A DNA stretch of 64,000 nucleotides from Diphasiastrum complanatum (GCA_029204225.1 CM055098.1:48199247-48263246); one strand, 5' to 3'; counted from the stretch's first letter, positions 47,101-58,830 are shown. Notes: generated from the sequence alone by a model not told the origin. Numbers and translations: made by a program.

Positions 47101-48917
47101 TCATGACAGACCATGAGAGTCTCAGATACCTTTGCAATCAACCTGAGCTTAGAGGTCAGAAAGCTCGTTGGGCAGAGTTGATGCAAGAGTTTGACATGTC
47201 TATCAGATATAGGCGTGGAAAATTCAATACAGTAGTAGATGCCCTTAGCAGAATGCCTATGATAAACGAGCTGAGTTTTACTCAGATTCGTAATGAGTTA
47301 CTCGAGTCCTTGAGAGGGAAATGCCAGCATGATGCATTCTTCTCTATTATCTGGAACTCAGTCCAGAACAGACAGTTACAGACTCCAGAACCAGTTCCCG
47401 GGGCTGGTGCTAGTTCATCCAAGAATACGGCAGCTTCCGTTGAGGATGATGATGAGTCCGAGTATACGTCGTCAGATGACGTTGAGGATTCTGAGCCTGT
47501 ATCACCCAAGCAAACCCCAGTGGTTGAGGGTCAGTTGAATCAAGGATTCAAATGGAAACAGTATTCCATTCAGGATGAGTACTTGCTCTATAGAGATAGA
47601 GTATGTGTCCCCAATTCAGAGGATTATAGGCAGCAGGTCCTATATGAATGTCATGACAATCCTAGCGCGGGACACCCAGGCATACAGAAGACCTATGAGC
47701 TTCTTCGTAGGCAATTTTTCTGGCCCAGTATGAAAAAGGACGTCCACCAGTATGTAACTAGTTGCCAGAAATGTCAAGTAAATAAAGCAGAGCGTTTAAA
47801 GGCAGGAGGGTTGTTGCATCCCTTAGAAATACCAGCTGGTAAATGGGAGAGTATCTCCATGGATTTTATAGTAGGCCTGCCTAAAACCCAAAAGAGTAAT
47901 GACGCTATATGGGTCACAGTTGACCGTCTGACCAAAATGGCTCATTTTATTCCGACCAAAACAACCGTTAGAGCTTCAGAGTTAGCGAGGTTGTTTGTAG
48001 ACGGGCTATTTAAATTGTACGGTCTACCTTCCGGCATAGTCAGCGACCGGGACAGTAAGTTTACTGGAAATTTTTGGAAGGCAGTATTCCATCATCTCCA
48101 TACTAAACTTAATATGAGTACCACCGACCATCCACAGACGGACGGTCAAACAGAAAGGGTAAATCAAGTGCTGGAGGATATGCTTCGTGCATACGTCAGC
48201 AAGAGGCAGACTAATTGGGAGGAGTATCTCTCGATATTAGCGTTTGCTTACAACAGTACCAAACATTCAGCTACAGGATACAGCCCATTTATGCTGATGT
48301 ACGGTTTTCAGCCACGCTCACCCACAGCTGTAGGGTTTAAACAAGAAAAAGTTGAAGCAGCCAGAAACTTTTTAGAAGACCTAAACCAGATGATAGAACA
48401 TGCTAAGCGTAGCATTAGACAATCCCAGGATCGAGCCAGGCATTATGCAGATCCACACAGACGGGATGTGCAGTTCTCCACTGGTGAGAGAGTCTACTTG
48501 AGAGTCTCAGTTGACTCTAAAACCCTCAAATCAGGAGTGTGTGCTAAGTTGTCTCCAAGGTATTGTGGTCCCTTTACCATCAGTAGGAGACTAGGCGAGG
48601 TCAGCTATGAACTAGAACTCCCACACAGCAGTAAGGTTTTTCCAGTTTTTCATGTAAGTCAGTTACGAAAAGCCTTAACCAGATCAGATAATCTGGTAGG
48701 GGACAGTGTTCTAGTTCTCCCATTGGATCCTCAACAACCTCCACATGAACCAGAGGAAATTCTTGATAGTAGAGAGACGCAGACTCGTCATACTCTATAC
48801 CGAGAATATCTGGTTAAGTGGAATGATCAGCCTGTTGAGAATGCCACTTGGGAAAGAGGCAGCGTCCTTCGCAAGATTTTTCCAGACTTTGTCTTAGAGG
48901 ACCAAGACGGTTCTTAA
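44139..48917 (+). CDS. Gag-Pol polyprotein, chromovirus (1592 aa)
   Basis: Encodes the whole machinery for copying the element through RNA and inserting it. Domains by approximate residue: acidic N-terminus (1-90); Gag core (120-290, [19 protein letters not shown]); zinc knuckle [14 protein letters not shown] (344-357); protease [12 protein letters not shown] (about 432, DDG in place of the commoner DSG); RT with [11 protein letters not shown]-like, [13 protein letters not shown] and FLDDILVYS (about 640-810); RNase H with [13 protein letters not shown] (about 927); a Ser/Asp/Glu-rich linker (about 1090-1130); integrase with H-H-C-C zinc region (1168-1215) and catalytic D, D, E near 1240, 1301 and 1338 ([25 protein letters not shown]); GPF motif (about 1480); C-terminal chromodomain (about 1538-1585, [16 protein letters not shown]). 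Full length and uninterrupted, with no frameshift between Gag and Pol, so a single polyprotein is likely cleaved by its own protease. The chromodomain should guide integration to marked chromatin. Confidence 0.96.
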   Translation: MTTPQGPDQPQERGFDELETEALAYRKGKEPMEVEEQEQFAEELDELVTKEQFLQLVTEVDELKLALANFKSSVDDSFAELKNLFLSSAKGSLPSTSQLSPSPLPSVSGETLRSHPSVFKDLKPPTFNGKEKDRNADILQTFLSKWKNIHALKQTPDHLQAIEASLSLGPMAYKWWLNLQETGQTPRSWKAFEEAFLREFLPENELDRAWEAWERTVMDKSLIQYISQYREAILKIKNMDDYQKIRGFVRGLKDEYKVEVQRNSPTTLEQALRYAQIYDDSVGRKRARQQPLSEQLPQKDFQFKKKFLKRKKEDKFKGEAPQKRPSLIQPLKPDDFEKAKQERLCFVCMGKGHTVRQCPKGPFTKKDKKQVHLVQTVCFPSNSAASEIKVYHEDHEHCCQLTSAMLARPFSFGPHDLVRMHGKVGNQSVRVMVDDGATHNFINHTLVKKLKLPEVPSQHRYIVSLAKGEDKKIWETMVSKLNLGIQGYQDQINFQIMHLDRTNIVLGRDWLYSLGPSLHRNYQENTLSFQYKGREIQLHGEHDVPNSPMVCSSELCQLIGDEDHQVFLCDFQFIPEVSISSSIQQKISKLETLLSKFKDVFPEDLPHDLPPSREVDHVINLVPGTAPVSKPPYRVSRTEDEEITRQLTDYLGKGQIQTSSSPWASPVLLVKKKEGSMRLCVDYRALNKVTIKNKYPMSRADELFDQLDGAKFFSKIDLRSGYHQVRIKSEDVSKIAFRTRHGHYEFKVMPFGLTNAPATFMTLMNSVLGPYLGKFVVVFLDDILVYSKTRKEHLKHLRKVFRLLRKHKLYAKQSKCEFFVEEVAYLGHIISSDGIKMDPNKVKAILSWLRPQNILELQIFLGLAGYYRRFVKEYAQIAVPMTNLLKGKGKEFIWESAQQESFDALKTALATAPVLKVVDPNQPFVVETDASDFAVGAVLTQGGRPVAFESKKLEPAQTRYSAYEKELFSIVHALKTWRHYLYGANFEVMTDHESLRYLCNQPELRGQKARWAELMQEFDMSIRYRRGKFNTVVDALSRMPMINELSFTQIRNELLESLRGKCQHDAFFSIIWNSVQNRQLQTPEPVPGAGASSSKNTAASVEDDDESEYTSSDDVEDSEPVSPKQTPVVEGQLNQGFKWKQYSIQDEYLLYRDRVCVPNSEDYRQQVLYECHDNPSAGHPGIQKTYELLRRQFFWPSMKKDVHQYVTSCQKCQVNKAERLKAGGLLHPLEIPAGKWESISMDFIVGLPKTQKSNDAIWVTVDRLTKMAHFIPTKTTVRASELARLFVDGLFKLYGLPSGIVSDRDSKFTGNFWKAVFHHLHTKLNMSTTDHPQTDGQTERVNQVLEDMLRAYVSKRQTNWEEYLSILAFAYNSTKHSATGYSPFMLMYGFQPRSPTAVGFKQEKVEAARNFLEDLNQMIEHAKRSIRQSQDRARHYADPHRRDVQFSTGERVYLRVSVDSKTLKSGVCAKLSPRYCGPFTISRRLGEVSYELELPHSSKVFPVFHVSQLRKALTRSDNLVGDSVLVLPLDPQQPPHEPEEILDSRETQTRHTLYREYLVKWNDQPVENATWERGSVLRKIFPDFVLEDQDGS

Positions 48918-48928
48918 GGGGGAGGGAG

Positions 48929-49286
48929 TGTTACGAGCTCGTAACCAGTGCCGAACCCTAGAGAACACAGATAGGTCAGATACCACAGTCAGGGTCGTGT
49001 CCAGCGTACATGACCAACAGGACAAGACAGTGTGAGTAGTGTGCCCCAGCACGGTCCATAGCCATGGCGGGCCTAACACAGCCTAGGGACCCTGTCAGCA
49101 GGATAGGGCCCCCAGTTGGGTCCCGACGTGTAGTCGGCCACGTCAGTGCCACGTGGCCGACACTTGGCAGTAGCATGCTACCAGTCCTCACACTGGACTA
49201 GGAGGGGCTTACTCTATATCAGGGAGTAGGCAAGGTTGGGTGGATCAGTTAGTGTTTGCCCTACTGTGGTGTTAGGAGCTATTACA
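48929..49286 (+). repeat. 3' LTR of young chromovirus
   Basis: 358 bp, preceded by the polypurine tract AAGGGGGAGGGAG (48916-48928). Same length as the 5' LTR, with about six transition differences. Confidence 0.95.
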
Positions 49287-50491
49287 TAGCCACCCTGAGC
49301 TTTTGCACCAGTTTAACATTTATGAAGTTATGTGTGAAACCATCATCAAACAGAACAGTCACAGCTTGGCGTCCTACAATTCCATTCATACGAATGAGAT
49401 CATGGGGGCAAAAAACAGCTGTATTAAAACAACAATTCTTGCAACTAGTGCCATCCTTAAAGGATAAATCAACAAAAGAAATACCAGAATTACTTGGCGC
49501 TTTAAAAGATTTAGGTTGCCCGCCAGATTTTTTTCGCATTTTCTTTGGGCAATCTTTTGAAAGATGCCTCTTTTCCATGCAGGAGAAGCACAACTCGCCG
49601 GTTCTTGCCTTGTCGTAGTCGGCACGCTCCAATTTGACGCGCTTTTTTCCGCCTTGGGAACCGGTGTCCACCGTCTTGTCTCTGCCCCGCTTCTTGAAAA
49701 ATTTCTTTTCTTTCTGTTCAGCCTTGGGCAAAGCCTGCTCCTTACGAGAGGCAAAATGGACGTCATCGAAGGTTTTCGCAAAGCGAACCGCATCTTCGAT
49801 TGTCTGCGGTTGGTTATGCCGCACTTCTAGCTAAAATTCCTTTGGAAGCCCCGAGATAAAATGTAACTTTAATAGGATAGGATCGATTCGCGAGGCGAAT
49901 TGAGGCAGATTTTCTTGGAATTCCTGGATATAGGCATCTAACGGCCTAGTACCCATTTGCACGGTGGCAAAACGCTGCCAATGCTCAAAATCATCCAACA
50001 CCGAAAGAAAAGTCGTTTTAAAGGCTTCTTGAAAGGCATCCCATGTAGAAGGGCAATACCTCACTCTATCCCTATATCGCCATTTCTCTCCTCACAATTA
50101 GAAAACCCTAAAAAATTGAAAAAATCGAACCCTGCCACCATGTAAACGCCTGACCGCGTAAAAACATGAGAGCAGAAGCGATCTTTGTACTGTCAGGCAC
50201 ATCGTGCATGGAAAAATGACTATTCCATCGATCTAGCCACGACAATACTACATCGGGAAGCCGGTCTTTCTTTTCACCCGAAAAGAATTCCGAATTAAAC
50301 ATTGGATAAGCGCCAACGGACCGTGAGTGCGTCGAAGAATGCCACTCTTGCTCGGCCGCGGCATGCTTGGCCTGCATTTCTAAAATTTGATTTTGCAGCA
50401 TATTTAGGGCCTGAACAAGCTGGTTAGTGTCTACATCAGGAGGAGGAGGTGGTGAAGATGGTCCTTCACCCGAGGGCATAACAGGGTCCAT
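49287..50491 (-). pseudogene. Old gypsy gag and protease start
   Basis: Minus strand from 50491: MDPVMPSGEGPSSPPPPPDV, a coiled-coil-like segment, Gag core (SWLDRWNSHFSM, ASALMFLRGQAFTWWQG, then CPSTWDAFQEAFKTTFLSVL and LDAYIQEFQENLPQF), zinc knuckle CFSCMEKRHLSKDC (near 49590), and protease VLFDDGFTHNFIN (near 49345). It is interrupted by the young element's insertion at 49287. A foreign-looking stretch of about 65 bases (about 50070-50135), with stops, splits the Gag core after FTWWQG. Another stop lies near 49828. The protein organisation resembles the young chromovirus, but sequence identity is low, so it is a different family. Confidence 0.88.
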
Positions 50492-51983
50492 GGCGCTCTA
50501 AGGAAGAAGGCAAAGAAAAATCTGCAAGGGCTTCACAACAAAAGGACTTAGAGAACTTGAGACCAATACTCAAGGAGACTAAGTCACAATAAGCACCTCA
50601 AAGATGGAAATTGAGCCCATAACCCCCATCCCACTTCTTTTTCTTCTTAAAAAGGCCTTGCCGGGTGGCGGGCCTTATGGTCGCCACCTAGCAAGCACAT
50701 GGGCACCTAAAACAAGTGGCATCCCAGGTCCACCTACCCTCAACTGCATGGCCACCACCCTCTTTACGCCACCTCACCCAAGGGTCACTTGGGTCACGTC
50801 CCCACCCACCTTTTGGGTCACCGCCTTGACCTCATGGCCTTATGGACTAAACATACACCTAAATCTCCTCTAAGGCTTGTCCTTAGACAAAGGAGAAAGT
50901 GCAGGTACAACTGTACGTTCATGAGGAGGAGGTAGAGGAAAAAACATCAATTTTCCTCCTCAAAAGAGAAAAGGATGAAGAATTTACCATTTTTCTTGGT
51001 GTGTAGGTGGAAGATTACAAAGAGGAAGATTAAGCCCAAGAAAGAGGCTAAGAAAAACAAGAAAAAGAGTACACAAGTTTGTACCTACAGTAGGTACAAC
51101 CTGCAAGTACAATTGTGTACTTTTGTTTTATATATATCTCCCCCCCTTTCTTCAAAATTTAGTTGAAGGAAATTCAAGGTTTACAAAAGCTTTTATTTAC
51201 AAACTTTGAGACTAAGTTTTATAACTTAAAATAAAAACTTTGTAAACTAGAATAACTTTTAGATTAAAAGTTAAGCAATAAAAACTTTGAAACAAAGTTT
51301 ACTATGTACTTTACAAGTACAAACAGGTTGCAATCAAGTTCAAAGTTTACGTTGACTAAACAAGGCTTTGCAACCTACTTTGAGAAAAGCAAAGCTTTTT
51401 TAGCCTTTGCAAACTTCCGCAACATATCCAGGTGTATTGTACTTTTAAGGTACACAAAATCCTTTACAACCAAGAGTTAAGGAATTTGTGAAGAGTAATT
51501 ATTATACATAAGAAAGCTCCTCCAGTAAGCAGATGTGTGGGAGTCCCGCAAATTACAGCGCCTACACAAATTTCTAAAATTGTACGGAACTGAAACCAGC
51601 AGGCAGGTGTGCAGATCCGTGCGGACGCGCGGGTGCCTGAGGAATTTTTTTTTTTTTTTTGGGCAAATTTTTTTGTAACAAAGAAAAACTTTGTAAGCAA
51701 AAAAAAAATCCCGACTTCCAAAGCTCAAAATAAGGCCAAAAACGAAATCAGTTTTCGAAGTTTTAAAAACCGTAAAACATTCAAAAGAAACCGACTACTA
51801 CCACCGTAGCTAGCAAAGGTGGTTCATTTTCAATCAAAACGACCTCAAATTGAGACGAACAAAAAAGCAAAGTTGTTCAGATCGATTCAACAAAATCAAC
51901 TAAGCCTTCAAAAACATCAGCTAAAAGCTCAAACCAACCAATAACATAAGTTAAAGCGATTGCACCTTATTCACAATGATCGG
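50492..51983 (-). other. Leader of old gypsy element
   Basis: About 1.5 kb between gag and the primer site, without coding domains. It includes T-rich and A-rich runs (51640-51710) and CTTTGTAAAC/AAACTTTG-type repeated strings (51180-51380). Confidence 0.55.
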
Positions 51984-51997
51984 TGGCTCTGATACCA
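51984..51997 (-). other. Primer binding site of old gypsy (tRNA-iMet)
   Basis: On the minus strand TGGTATCAGAGCCA, two bases from the LTR end at 52000. Confidence 0.9.
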
Positions 51998-51999
51998 AC

Positions 52000-52518
52000 T
52001 GTTAGAATCCCCATCGTCATGCCGGTCATTGCTAAAGTACAAACAAGTGACGAACGCTATGTTAGCACCCAACCATAGAGGTACTGCCACCTCACCCCCG
52101 TGCACTAGCTACAGACCACCATCAAGCAAGCTCGGATCTCATGTAAGCCATGGTGTCCCATACCACCATGCCTTGCCCTTGACCCTCACCTACCTACATC
52201 CTGAGGCCTAGACGTCCTGACCTGACCACCAGTGGAAGAGCTCTTCATTCTCTATGAGAGAATCAATACCCAGCTCATGGAGATCCACCTCTATATACAT
52301 AGTCCAAGTGGGTCATCTCCCTCCATAGGAATCACGCATGACTAACGACACGCGGCAGTTGTGCACACTGACGTGGGTCTATAACAACGAGTCACTGCAT
52401 GCCAATGAGAATTGACACGTGGCACCCAAAAGACCTATAGCTCCAGATCAGCGTTCCGTCCCATAACTGAGACCGCCACCACAAGTTTCCTGGTGCGTAC
52501 CCTTATGGGTACGTAACA
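52000..52518 (-). mobile_element. 5' LTR of old gypsy element
   Basis: In minus orientation starts TGTTACGTACCC and ends GGGATTCTAACA, 519 bp, next to the primer site. A hairpin (CGTACCC / GGGTACG, 52496-52513) follows the TGTTACG start. The partner LTR was lost with the left end of the element. Confidence 0.75.
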
Positions 52519-55500
52519 GTGACCTAGGCTCAAATCTGTACACAAGCATAAACGGGCTATAACCAGTAGCCAAATGCTTATTATAATTCAATCTCCATCT
52601 AGGATAACATCCTCTCCGAGGAGATTGCTATAATATGAATACATATCTTAACTAATTTCTTGATCATGTAGGTAATCCTTCTTTTAACTGATCAAGTATA
52701 ACTAGAATTTGAACTATGATTCGTTAATCATAATTCATCGGATTCTTGTCCTATACTCAATAAAAGAAGACAACTACCAATGATTGGAAGAACTTTAAGT
52801 TCAGAGTCATCTCTAGTCTAGCAAATACGGCCGACCAAAAGTGACCAATGAACTTCGAATCGCGAATGTTCATAATGCCACTTTGGTAATCTGTAAGCCA
52901 AAACAGATACTCTAACAATTACTTGGTCTTTACCCAAATAAACATAGTCGATTTGGTAAGATGGCCAGTCATTACCAAAATTCCACTATCTAGTTTATTC
53001 TTCCAAGGTAATTTACCATAAACACAATCCTCTCCTATGGATTAGTTATTCCCTAGAATCTGAGTTATGATTCACCAATCCCAACTCTCCAGATTCTCGA
53101 GAGCATACCATATCATAAGAGTACATCATGAGAGTGCATTACAATTCTTAAAAGACACATGAGTTGTTCCCAAAAGTCCTTTCCATCAGGAAAGTTTCAG
53201 ACTTTTCCAACTCACATTCGGTGTTTATATAAGGATTGTAAACAAAAAATGCCCTTACTTTAGACATGGCACAAATTGTCATTCCAGAGAAAGGGTCCCA
53301 ATCTAGAATACGTCTAGATCTTTCTCTTAAGCTCTAATCTATAATAACTTAAGATTTACCGGAACCTCATTACGTGAAGTTCTAACTTTTGGCAAACAAC
53401 TATCCAACTCTCCTGAGTCTTCCGGGATAGCATTCCATCAATTCCAAATGGGAAAGGATAAGGCCAAAAAGTCTTGTGTATTCTATGCACACACATCTGT
53501 TAAACGAATAAAAAATGACTCATAGACGCGTTGTGACTTATAAGCAATACATCTCAACAATAATATCCTTAATTAAGATTATATTATTGATTTCCAACAA
53601 CTAACTCAGAGGTAGCGCTTCTGACACGGTTAGTTGTATCGGATTTAGAAAATGTTTAAATGTCTCGGTGTGGTACCAAGACACCACATTTAGTTTGATT
53701 CTAAATCAACTCTAGGTCAATAAGCAATTCTCAATGAGAAATTATTATAACCCAGTGAGAAATTGTTTCAAACAAAACTCTCATCAATATGCCTATGTAC
53801 CAACAACTAGTTTATGCATGCAAATAAATTTGGCTCACGGAATACTTTGTAGATCCACAGGATTAGAAGTTTGTACAAAAGGTTTTAATGATCTCACAAA
53901 GATTCACTACATAGCATATCTCTACAGATAACTCCTAATCTGTATACAACACTTTCATAACCGAGAATCCTGTAACGGTTATCCTCTTAGAGGGAATATT
54001 TATCAAACAGTACTATTTCACATCTAAAATTTCAATCGGAGATTAACTCAAAAGAATATATTGTTAGCATGAATTTTCTTCCTTGCATCAACCCACGGAT
54101 CTCAGTCCAAACTAAGATCACGTTGACTATATCCAGCAAGGCCCCATGTTTCAACAAACCTCCCATCTTGCAATAGAATTCCAAGTTCTTATACAAATCA
54201 ATCGGACTTGTTATCAGCCAATTTTCTATCGCAAGAGTACTTTTTAAATTTTCCCCCTTTAAATCTTCAAACCAGATATCTACTATAATCCATAGAGGAT
54301 TTTCGTAATATCTAAATATCCTATCGTTTCTGATTCATAAAACAGGTCCATCATCGATATAACAGATTCCTCCTTGAATCTTGGGCCGATGTTTCTCCTT
54401 AATAATTCTCTTTTCTTCCTACTTCTCTCTTTTTTAACAGGAAACGCCACGAGTTTCCAAGGGTGGCAGATCATTAGAGATCCGAGAAAATCTTAAGAGT
54501 CTAAGAAAAGATCCGAAAAAATCTTGAAAGCCAAAAGAAGTGTTGCATCAGTGTAAGCAAATACCAATGATGTCCCAACACGGTGACTAAACCAAAGATC
54601 TTATTGGTTACCAAGCTTGAGAATTGACCCGTAAATCAGAAAAGGATTACTTGAAGATTCAAGTAGAGAAAATAAGTTTGGAAAACGGTTTCATTAACCA
54701 TTTCTGTGACATCGTCCATGGTCAACGGGTAATCAGTGTTACTTTCTGAGGAATCACAAATTTCAGGTTAATAAATGTGTTAAAGAACTCACCAATATAT
54801 CATTTATAAAGAAATAGCTTGCCGGGTTTCCGGTTTTGTAAATTTGAGATATCCAAAAAGGGGTCATGACCAATATCTCAAATTTTTGACAAAACACTCG
54901 TTTTATGACCGATAGTATTTGGCATCACTAAGATTTACAGCCATACTACGGTCAAGTGATCTAGTTAGTTTCAGATCTTCATTTTGGAATTGCCTGCGTC
55001 CCATACCGCAGGTTCTTCCTCCACAAAGGCCCTCCACTTCCTGATCAAAGTGTCAAAAAAATAGTACAAATATATGAAGTTTTCGAGATTTATAAAAAAA
55101 TCCAACTTCACTCAAACAAACATTCTTTTGCCCCTTTTCACAATCTTTACGGTCACCATAAGGCTCACAGTGACAGATTTAGAAATGGAGAAGAATGAAC
55201 TGACTTTTTTCTTTAACAAATAGTGTTGGTACACCCACGGCTTCAAGCACATCAAGAAACAATTTTTTCGTTCCATTTCAATTTTCATCTTAGGCTTCTG
55301 GGTCCTTTCTAGTCGTGCATGATTTTGAAAAAATGACACCTTGGCCAAAAAATCCAAGAATTCACATTCTCGGTTGCCCATTGTAGTTAATCAAATGCAA
55401 GGCATGTACGAAGTGAAATGGACACATGCATGATGATTTGTACAAAGGAACATGAATTCTCAAAGTGCACGATGATGATGGATTCTCAGAGTGCATGATG

Positions 55501-55655
55501 ATGGATTCTCAGGGATACCACAAGGAGGACCATGCACGATGATGATGGATTCTCAGAGTGCCATTTCTTTGTCCCAGGATCCTGTCTTCCATTCAAAGAC
55601 AAAACACATACCTCTGAAGTACCATCACATTCGAGATTTGATCTCGAAAGGAGAG
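52519..55655. other. Unrecognised AT-rich region
   Basis: About 3.1 kb without a credible coding frame. A hairpin (AATTTGAGATAT at 54841-54852 and ATATCTCAAATT at 54873-54884) stands out, and GATGATGGATTCTCAGAGTG-type repeats occur at 55465-55560. Possibly old LTR-element non-coding sequence. Confidence 0.4.
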
Positions 55656-55774
55656 CTCCAGGTCTAAAGACATTATTGTAGATCTGCTCACGAAGCCGCT
55701 TGACAAGCCACTCTTCACAAAGCAAAGAAAGACAATTGGATTAAACATGCAAAGCTGCAATGTTCAAGAGGGAG
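55656..55774 (+). pseudogene. End of copia RNase H
   Basis: The plus strand reads DIIVDLLTKPLDKPLFTKQR (55670-55730), the typical copia RNase H C-terminus (ADxLTKxL). A short purine tract (CAAGAGGGAG) at 55765-55774 and an LTR start follow. The rest of this element is missing upstream. Confidence 0.7.
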
Positions 55775-56245
55775 TGTCAAAAATGGTGAATTCCTGCAAC
55801 TTTGCTGCAACGCGAAGCGAAGCGACACAAAGTGAAGGTCGAGTGACAAACAATTTGCGAAAGTCAAACATGTCTGCAAGACCAAAAAGACACGACACGA
55901 CATGAAACGAAAAGAAATAAAAAAAAATCTTTCGTGCTTCCAGCTGGCAGCTCAATGGACATGGAGTCTTAAACTTCACGCTCAACTGAAACAGTTAGCA
56001 ACAACGGAGAGTAACTGATTAGTTGATTAGTGTTAACTACAGTTCTTTGTTTAGCTATCTTGTAAACTCCACACAATGGAGATATAAACTATTTTTTGGA
56101 TCAAAAGAAAACACAGAGAATGTGCGTGAGTGGAGCAGAAATGAAAAGAATAGAAACAAAATAGATGTGCATGAAAGTCTGCCAACGAGCAAAACACAAT
56201 GAAAGAGCAGAGCGTCAGGCCGCCAACGAGCGAGACATTGACCAT
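55775..56245 (+). mobile_element. 3' LTR of a truncated copia, partly
   Basis: Starts TGTCAAAAATGGTGAATTCC after the polypurine tract. The end is not established; the younger copia was inserted at 56246-56250. It contains CTCCACACAATGGAGATATA (56068-56087). Confidence 0.5.
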
Positions 56246-56250
56246 CTCGC
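56246..56250. repeat. Target-site duplication CTCGC (left)
   Basis: CTCGC before the left LTR and again at 62092-62096 after the right LTR. Confidence 0.9.
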
Positions 56251-56406
56251 AGTTAAGAAAACACAATTGAAAGCACCCGACCGGATCAATCACCACAGCA
56301 CAACGTCAAGTGCAACAAGAGATGGCCCGATAACTCTAGAACTAAGCACACGTGGTGCCGTCGAAATAGGAAAGCACTATATAAGTCGATCATTGCTATT
56401 TTAACT
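56251..56406 (-). repeat. 3' LTR of full-length copia (deleted form)
   Basis: 156 bp. In plus view AGTTAAGAAAAC ... ATTTTAACT. Compared with the 250 bp right LTR it lacks about 94 bases between GTGCAACAAGA and GATG.CCCGATAAC. A TATATA box lies close to the LTR start (CTATATAAG, 56378-56386). Confidence 0.9.
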
Positions 56407-56549
56407 CTCTCCCTCAATGATCAACGTCACTTTTCATTTTAGAGTATACTCTATTCATGGAACATACCTCCATGATAGCATTACAAGTAAAAGCTTTTTA
56501 CATAACTTGGTCTAAGCCAAGTTTAGCTCTAAAAGTTTCAAACTTTTCT

Positions 56550-58807
56550 TTACTTAAAGTTTTTTGTAGATATATCAACAACTTGTAACAACATAGAACA
56601 ATGTACAATACCAATGTCTTCAGATTGTAATTTTTCACGCACAAAGTGATATTTTACTTCAATATGTTTTGTCCTTGCGTGAAAGATTGGATTTTTAGCC
56701 AATTGTATTCCGCTTTGACTGTCACAGAAAATAACAGTGGGATTTTCCTGCTTCATGCCAATCTCACATAACAACTTACGTAGCCAAATAGCTTCTTGGG
56801 TAGCAGAAATCAATGCTTTATATTCGGCTTCTATGGAAGAAAGAGAAATAGTATCTTGCTTCTTGCTAGACCATGAAAAACAGCCGCTACCAAAATTGAA
56901 GGTATAACCTGTTGTTGACTTTCTATCATCTATACTTCTAGCCCAATCAGTGTCAACATAACCTTGCAACTTAGGTAAAACACTTTGTCTTTTGTAGACT
57001 AGACCAAGGTTCGATGTACCTTTTACATATCTCAAAGTCCTTTTTGCAGCTTTCCAATGGTTCAAAGTGGGTGATGACATGAATTGGCTAATCAAACTTA
57101 CAGCATAGCAGATATCAGGACGTGTAGTTGTAAGATATATTAAACTTCCAACTAGCTGACGAAATAGTGTAGTATCAACATGTGCACTATCATCAATACG
57201 AGATAATACCTTACCAGCTTCGCAAGGGGTGATGGAAGGTTTGCACTCTGTCATGTGAAATCTCTCCAATATCTCGCCTACATACTTGTTTTGACATAAC
57301 CTGATATCACTGCTAGTTTGCCATACTTCGACACCCAAGCAATAGTGCATAAGATCTAAATCTGTCATCTCAAATTGCTTGCACAAGTTGGCTTTGATAG
57401 AACGAGTAAGGTTCTCATCATTGCCAGTGATAATGACATCATCAACGTAAAGTACAATCAAGGCAATGTTGTCATCATTTATAAGAACATAAAGATTTGG
57501 ATCTGAATTTGTTCTTACAAATCCATGTGAAAGAAAGTAACTGTCAATGCGTCCATACCATGCGCGTGGCGCTTGTTTAAGGCCATAAAGTGCTTTGCGT
57601 AGTTTACATACTTTCTGTTCTTGCCCTTTTGCCATGAAGCCCTGCGGTTGGACCATGTAAACTTCTTCTTCTAAGTCACCATTCAAAAAACAGACTTCAC
57701 ATCCATTTGATGGATTTTCCACCCAAAATGAGATGCTAAGGCAATGATAAGGCGTAGTGTAGTCCACTTAGCCACTGGAGCAAATGTTTCTTTATAGTCA
57801 ATTCCTTTGCTTTGCTCATAACCCTTCACTACTAGGCATGCCTTATACTTTGCTATTGTGCCATCCGCATGAAACTTTGTTCTGAACACCCATTTGTTAT
57901 CAGTGGGTTTCTTTCCAAGTGGTAGATCAACTAACTCCCATGTATCATGTCTTTGGATGGATTCTATCTCTTCTTTCATTGCCCTTTGCCACTCTTTGTG
58001 ATCTTTTGCCTCATCAAAGGTTGATGGCTCTCGACACTTCAAAATGTCAGTCATTAGGGCATAGTTCACATGATAACGATCGGGAGACTTCCTTTCCCGT
58101 GTTGATCTTCTCACTTCACTTTGTGTGCTATATCCTATTTGATTTAGCTTTGCGTCCTTCATGATCTTTTCATACCATTTTGGTATCTTAGATTCAGGTG
58201 ATACACTACGTGGAGAGTACGTATCCCAAGGAGTGTCCAAGTAATGTCTCTTACTTCCAACCGGTTTCTCCTTCATTGCTCCTATTGGCAAGTACCTCCC
58301 CTTAGGCTCTTGAATAGGTGGTGTTCTTTCATATTCGCCCTCTCAACTTTCGTCCTCACGTGCATCATTTTGTGGAGCATCTTCATCATTTTCTTCCTCC
58401 AGTATTGTGGGAAGTCTCTTGATGCTTTCACCTTTTGCATGGTCTTCATCTTCATACCTATGCGTTTCATCAAAGATCACATCTTTGCTAATGTGAATCT
58501 TGTTCATTACAGGATCAAAACACCTGTAAGCTTTTGTTCTTTCATCATAACCGACGAAGATACACTTGATTGCTTTGGCATCAAGTTTCTTTCGCTCCTC
58601 CTTTGGCACATGTACATAGGCCTTACATCCAATGACACGAAATTTGTCGATTTTTGGCTTTATTCCAGTAAATGCTTCTTCAAGAGTCACATTTGGAACT
58701 GTAACTGTAGGGCTTCTGTTTTGCAAGAACGTTGTCGCACTGCACGCTTCCGACCAAAGTGAATCGGTCAAGCCCATTTGCTTCATCATGGAGCGTGCAC
58801 TCTCCAT
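56550..58807 (-). pseudogene. Copia integrase C-terminus, RT and RNase H
   Basis: From 58807 down: integrase C-terminal part (SARSMMKQMGLTDSLWSEA, TFLQNRSPT, KCIFVGYDERTKAYRCFDP, 58800-58490), linker, RT (WQRAMKEEIESI near 57985, DNKWVFRTKFHADGTIAKYKA near 57890, QMDVKSVFLNGDLEEEVYM across 57720-57655, YGLKQAPRAWYGRID near 57560, intact YVDDVIITG near 57440), and RNase H (YVDTDWARSIDDRKSTTGYT near 56950, SLSSIEAEYKALISATQEAI near 56840, FCDSQSGIQLAKNPIFHART near 56720). Breaks: stops near 58340, a frameshift around 57700 and an altered C-terminus. The RT core itself is well preserved. Confidence 0.9.
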
Positions 58808-58830
58808 AATAGTTCTGTTTTTTCGTTCAG

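Larger units (their letters stand above)
43088..49286 (+). mobile_element. Intact young Ty3/gypsy chromovirus, nested insertion
   Basis: Complete 6,199 bp element: LTR (43088-43445), iMet primer site, 680 bp leader, one uninterrupted Gag-Pol ORF (44139-48917), polypurine tract, LTR (48929-49286), and TAGCC target duplications. The two 358 bp LTRs differ at about six positions by eye, all transitions, pointing to a recent insertion. It lies in the opposite orientation within the protease region of an older gypsy. Nothing visible prevents activity. Confidence 0.96.

Noticed and set aside
51609-51809. Lys/Phe-rich ORFs on both strands
   Set aside because: They arise from A/T homopolymer runs in a retroelement leader.
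57919-58762. Plus-strand ORFs of 81 and 172 codons
   Set aside because: Antisense of copia integrase/RT; no motif of their own.
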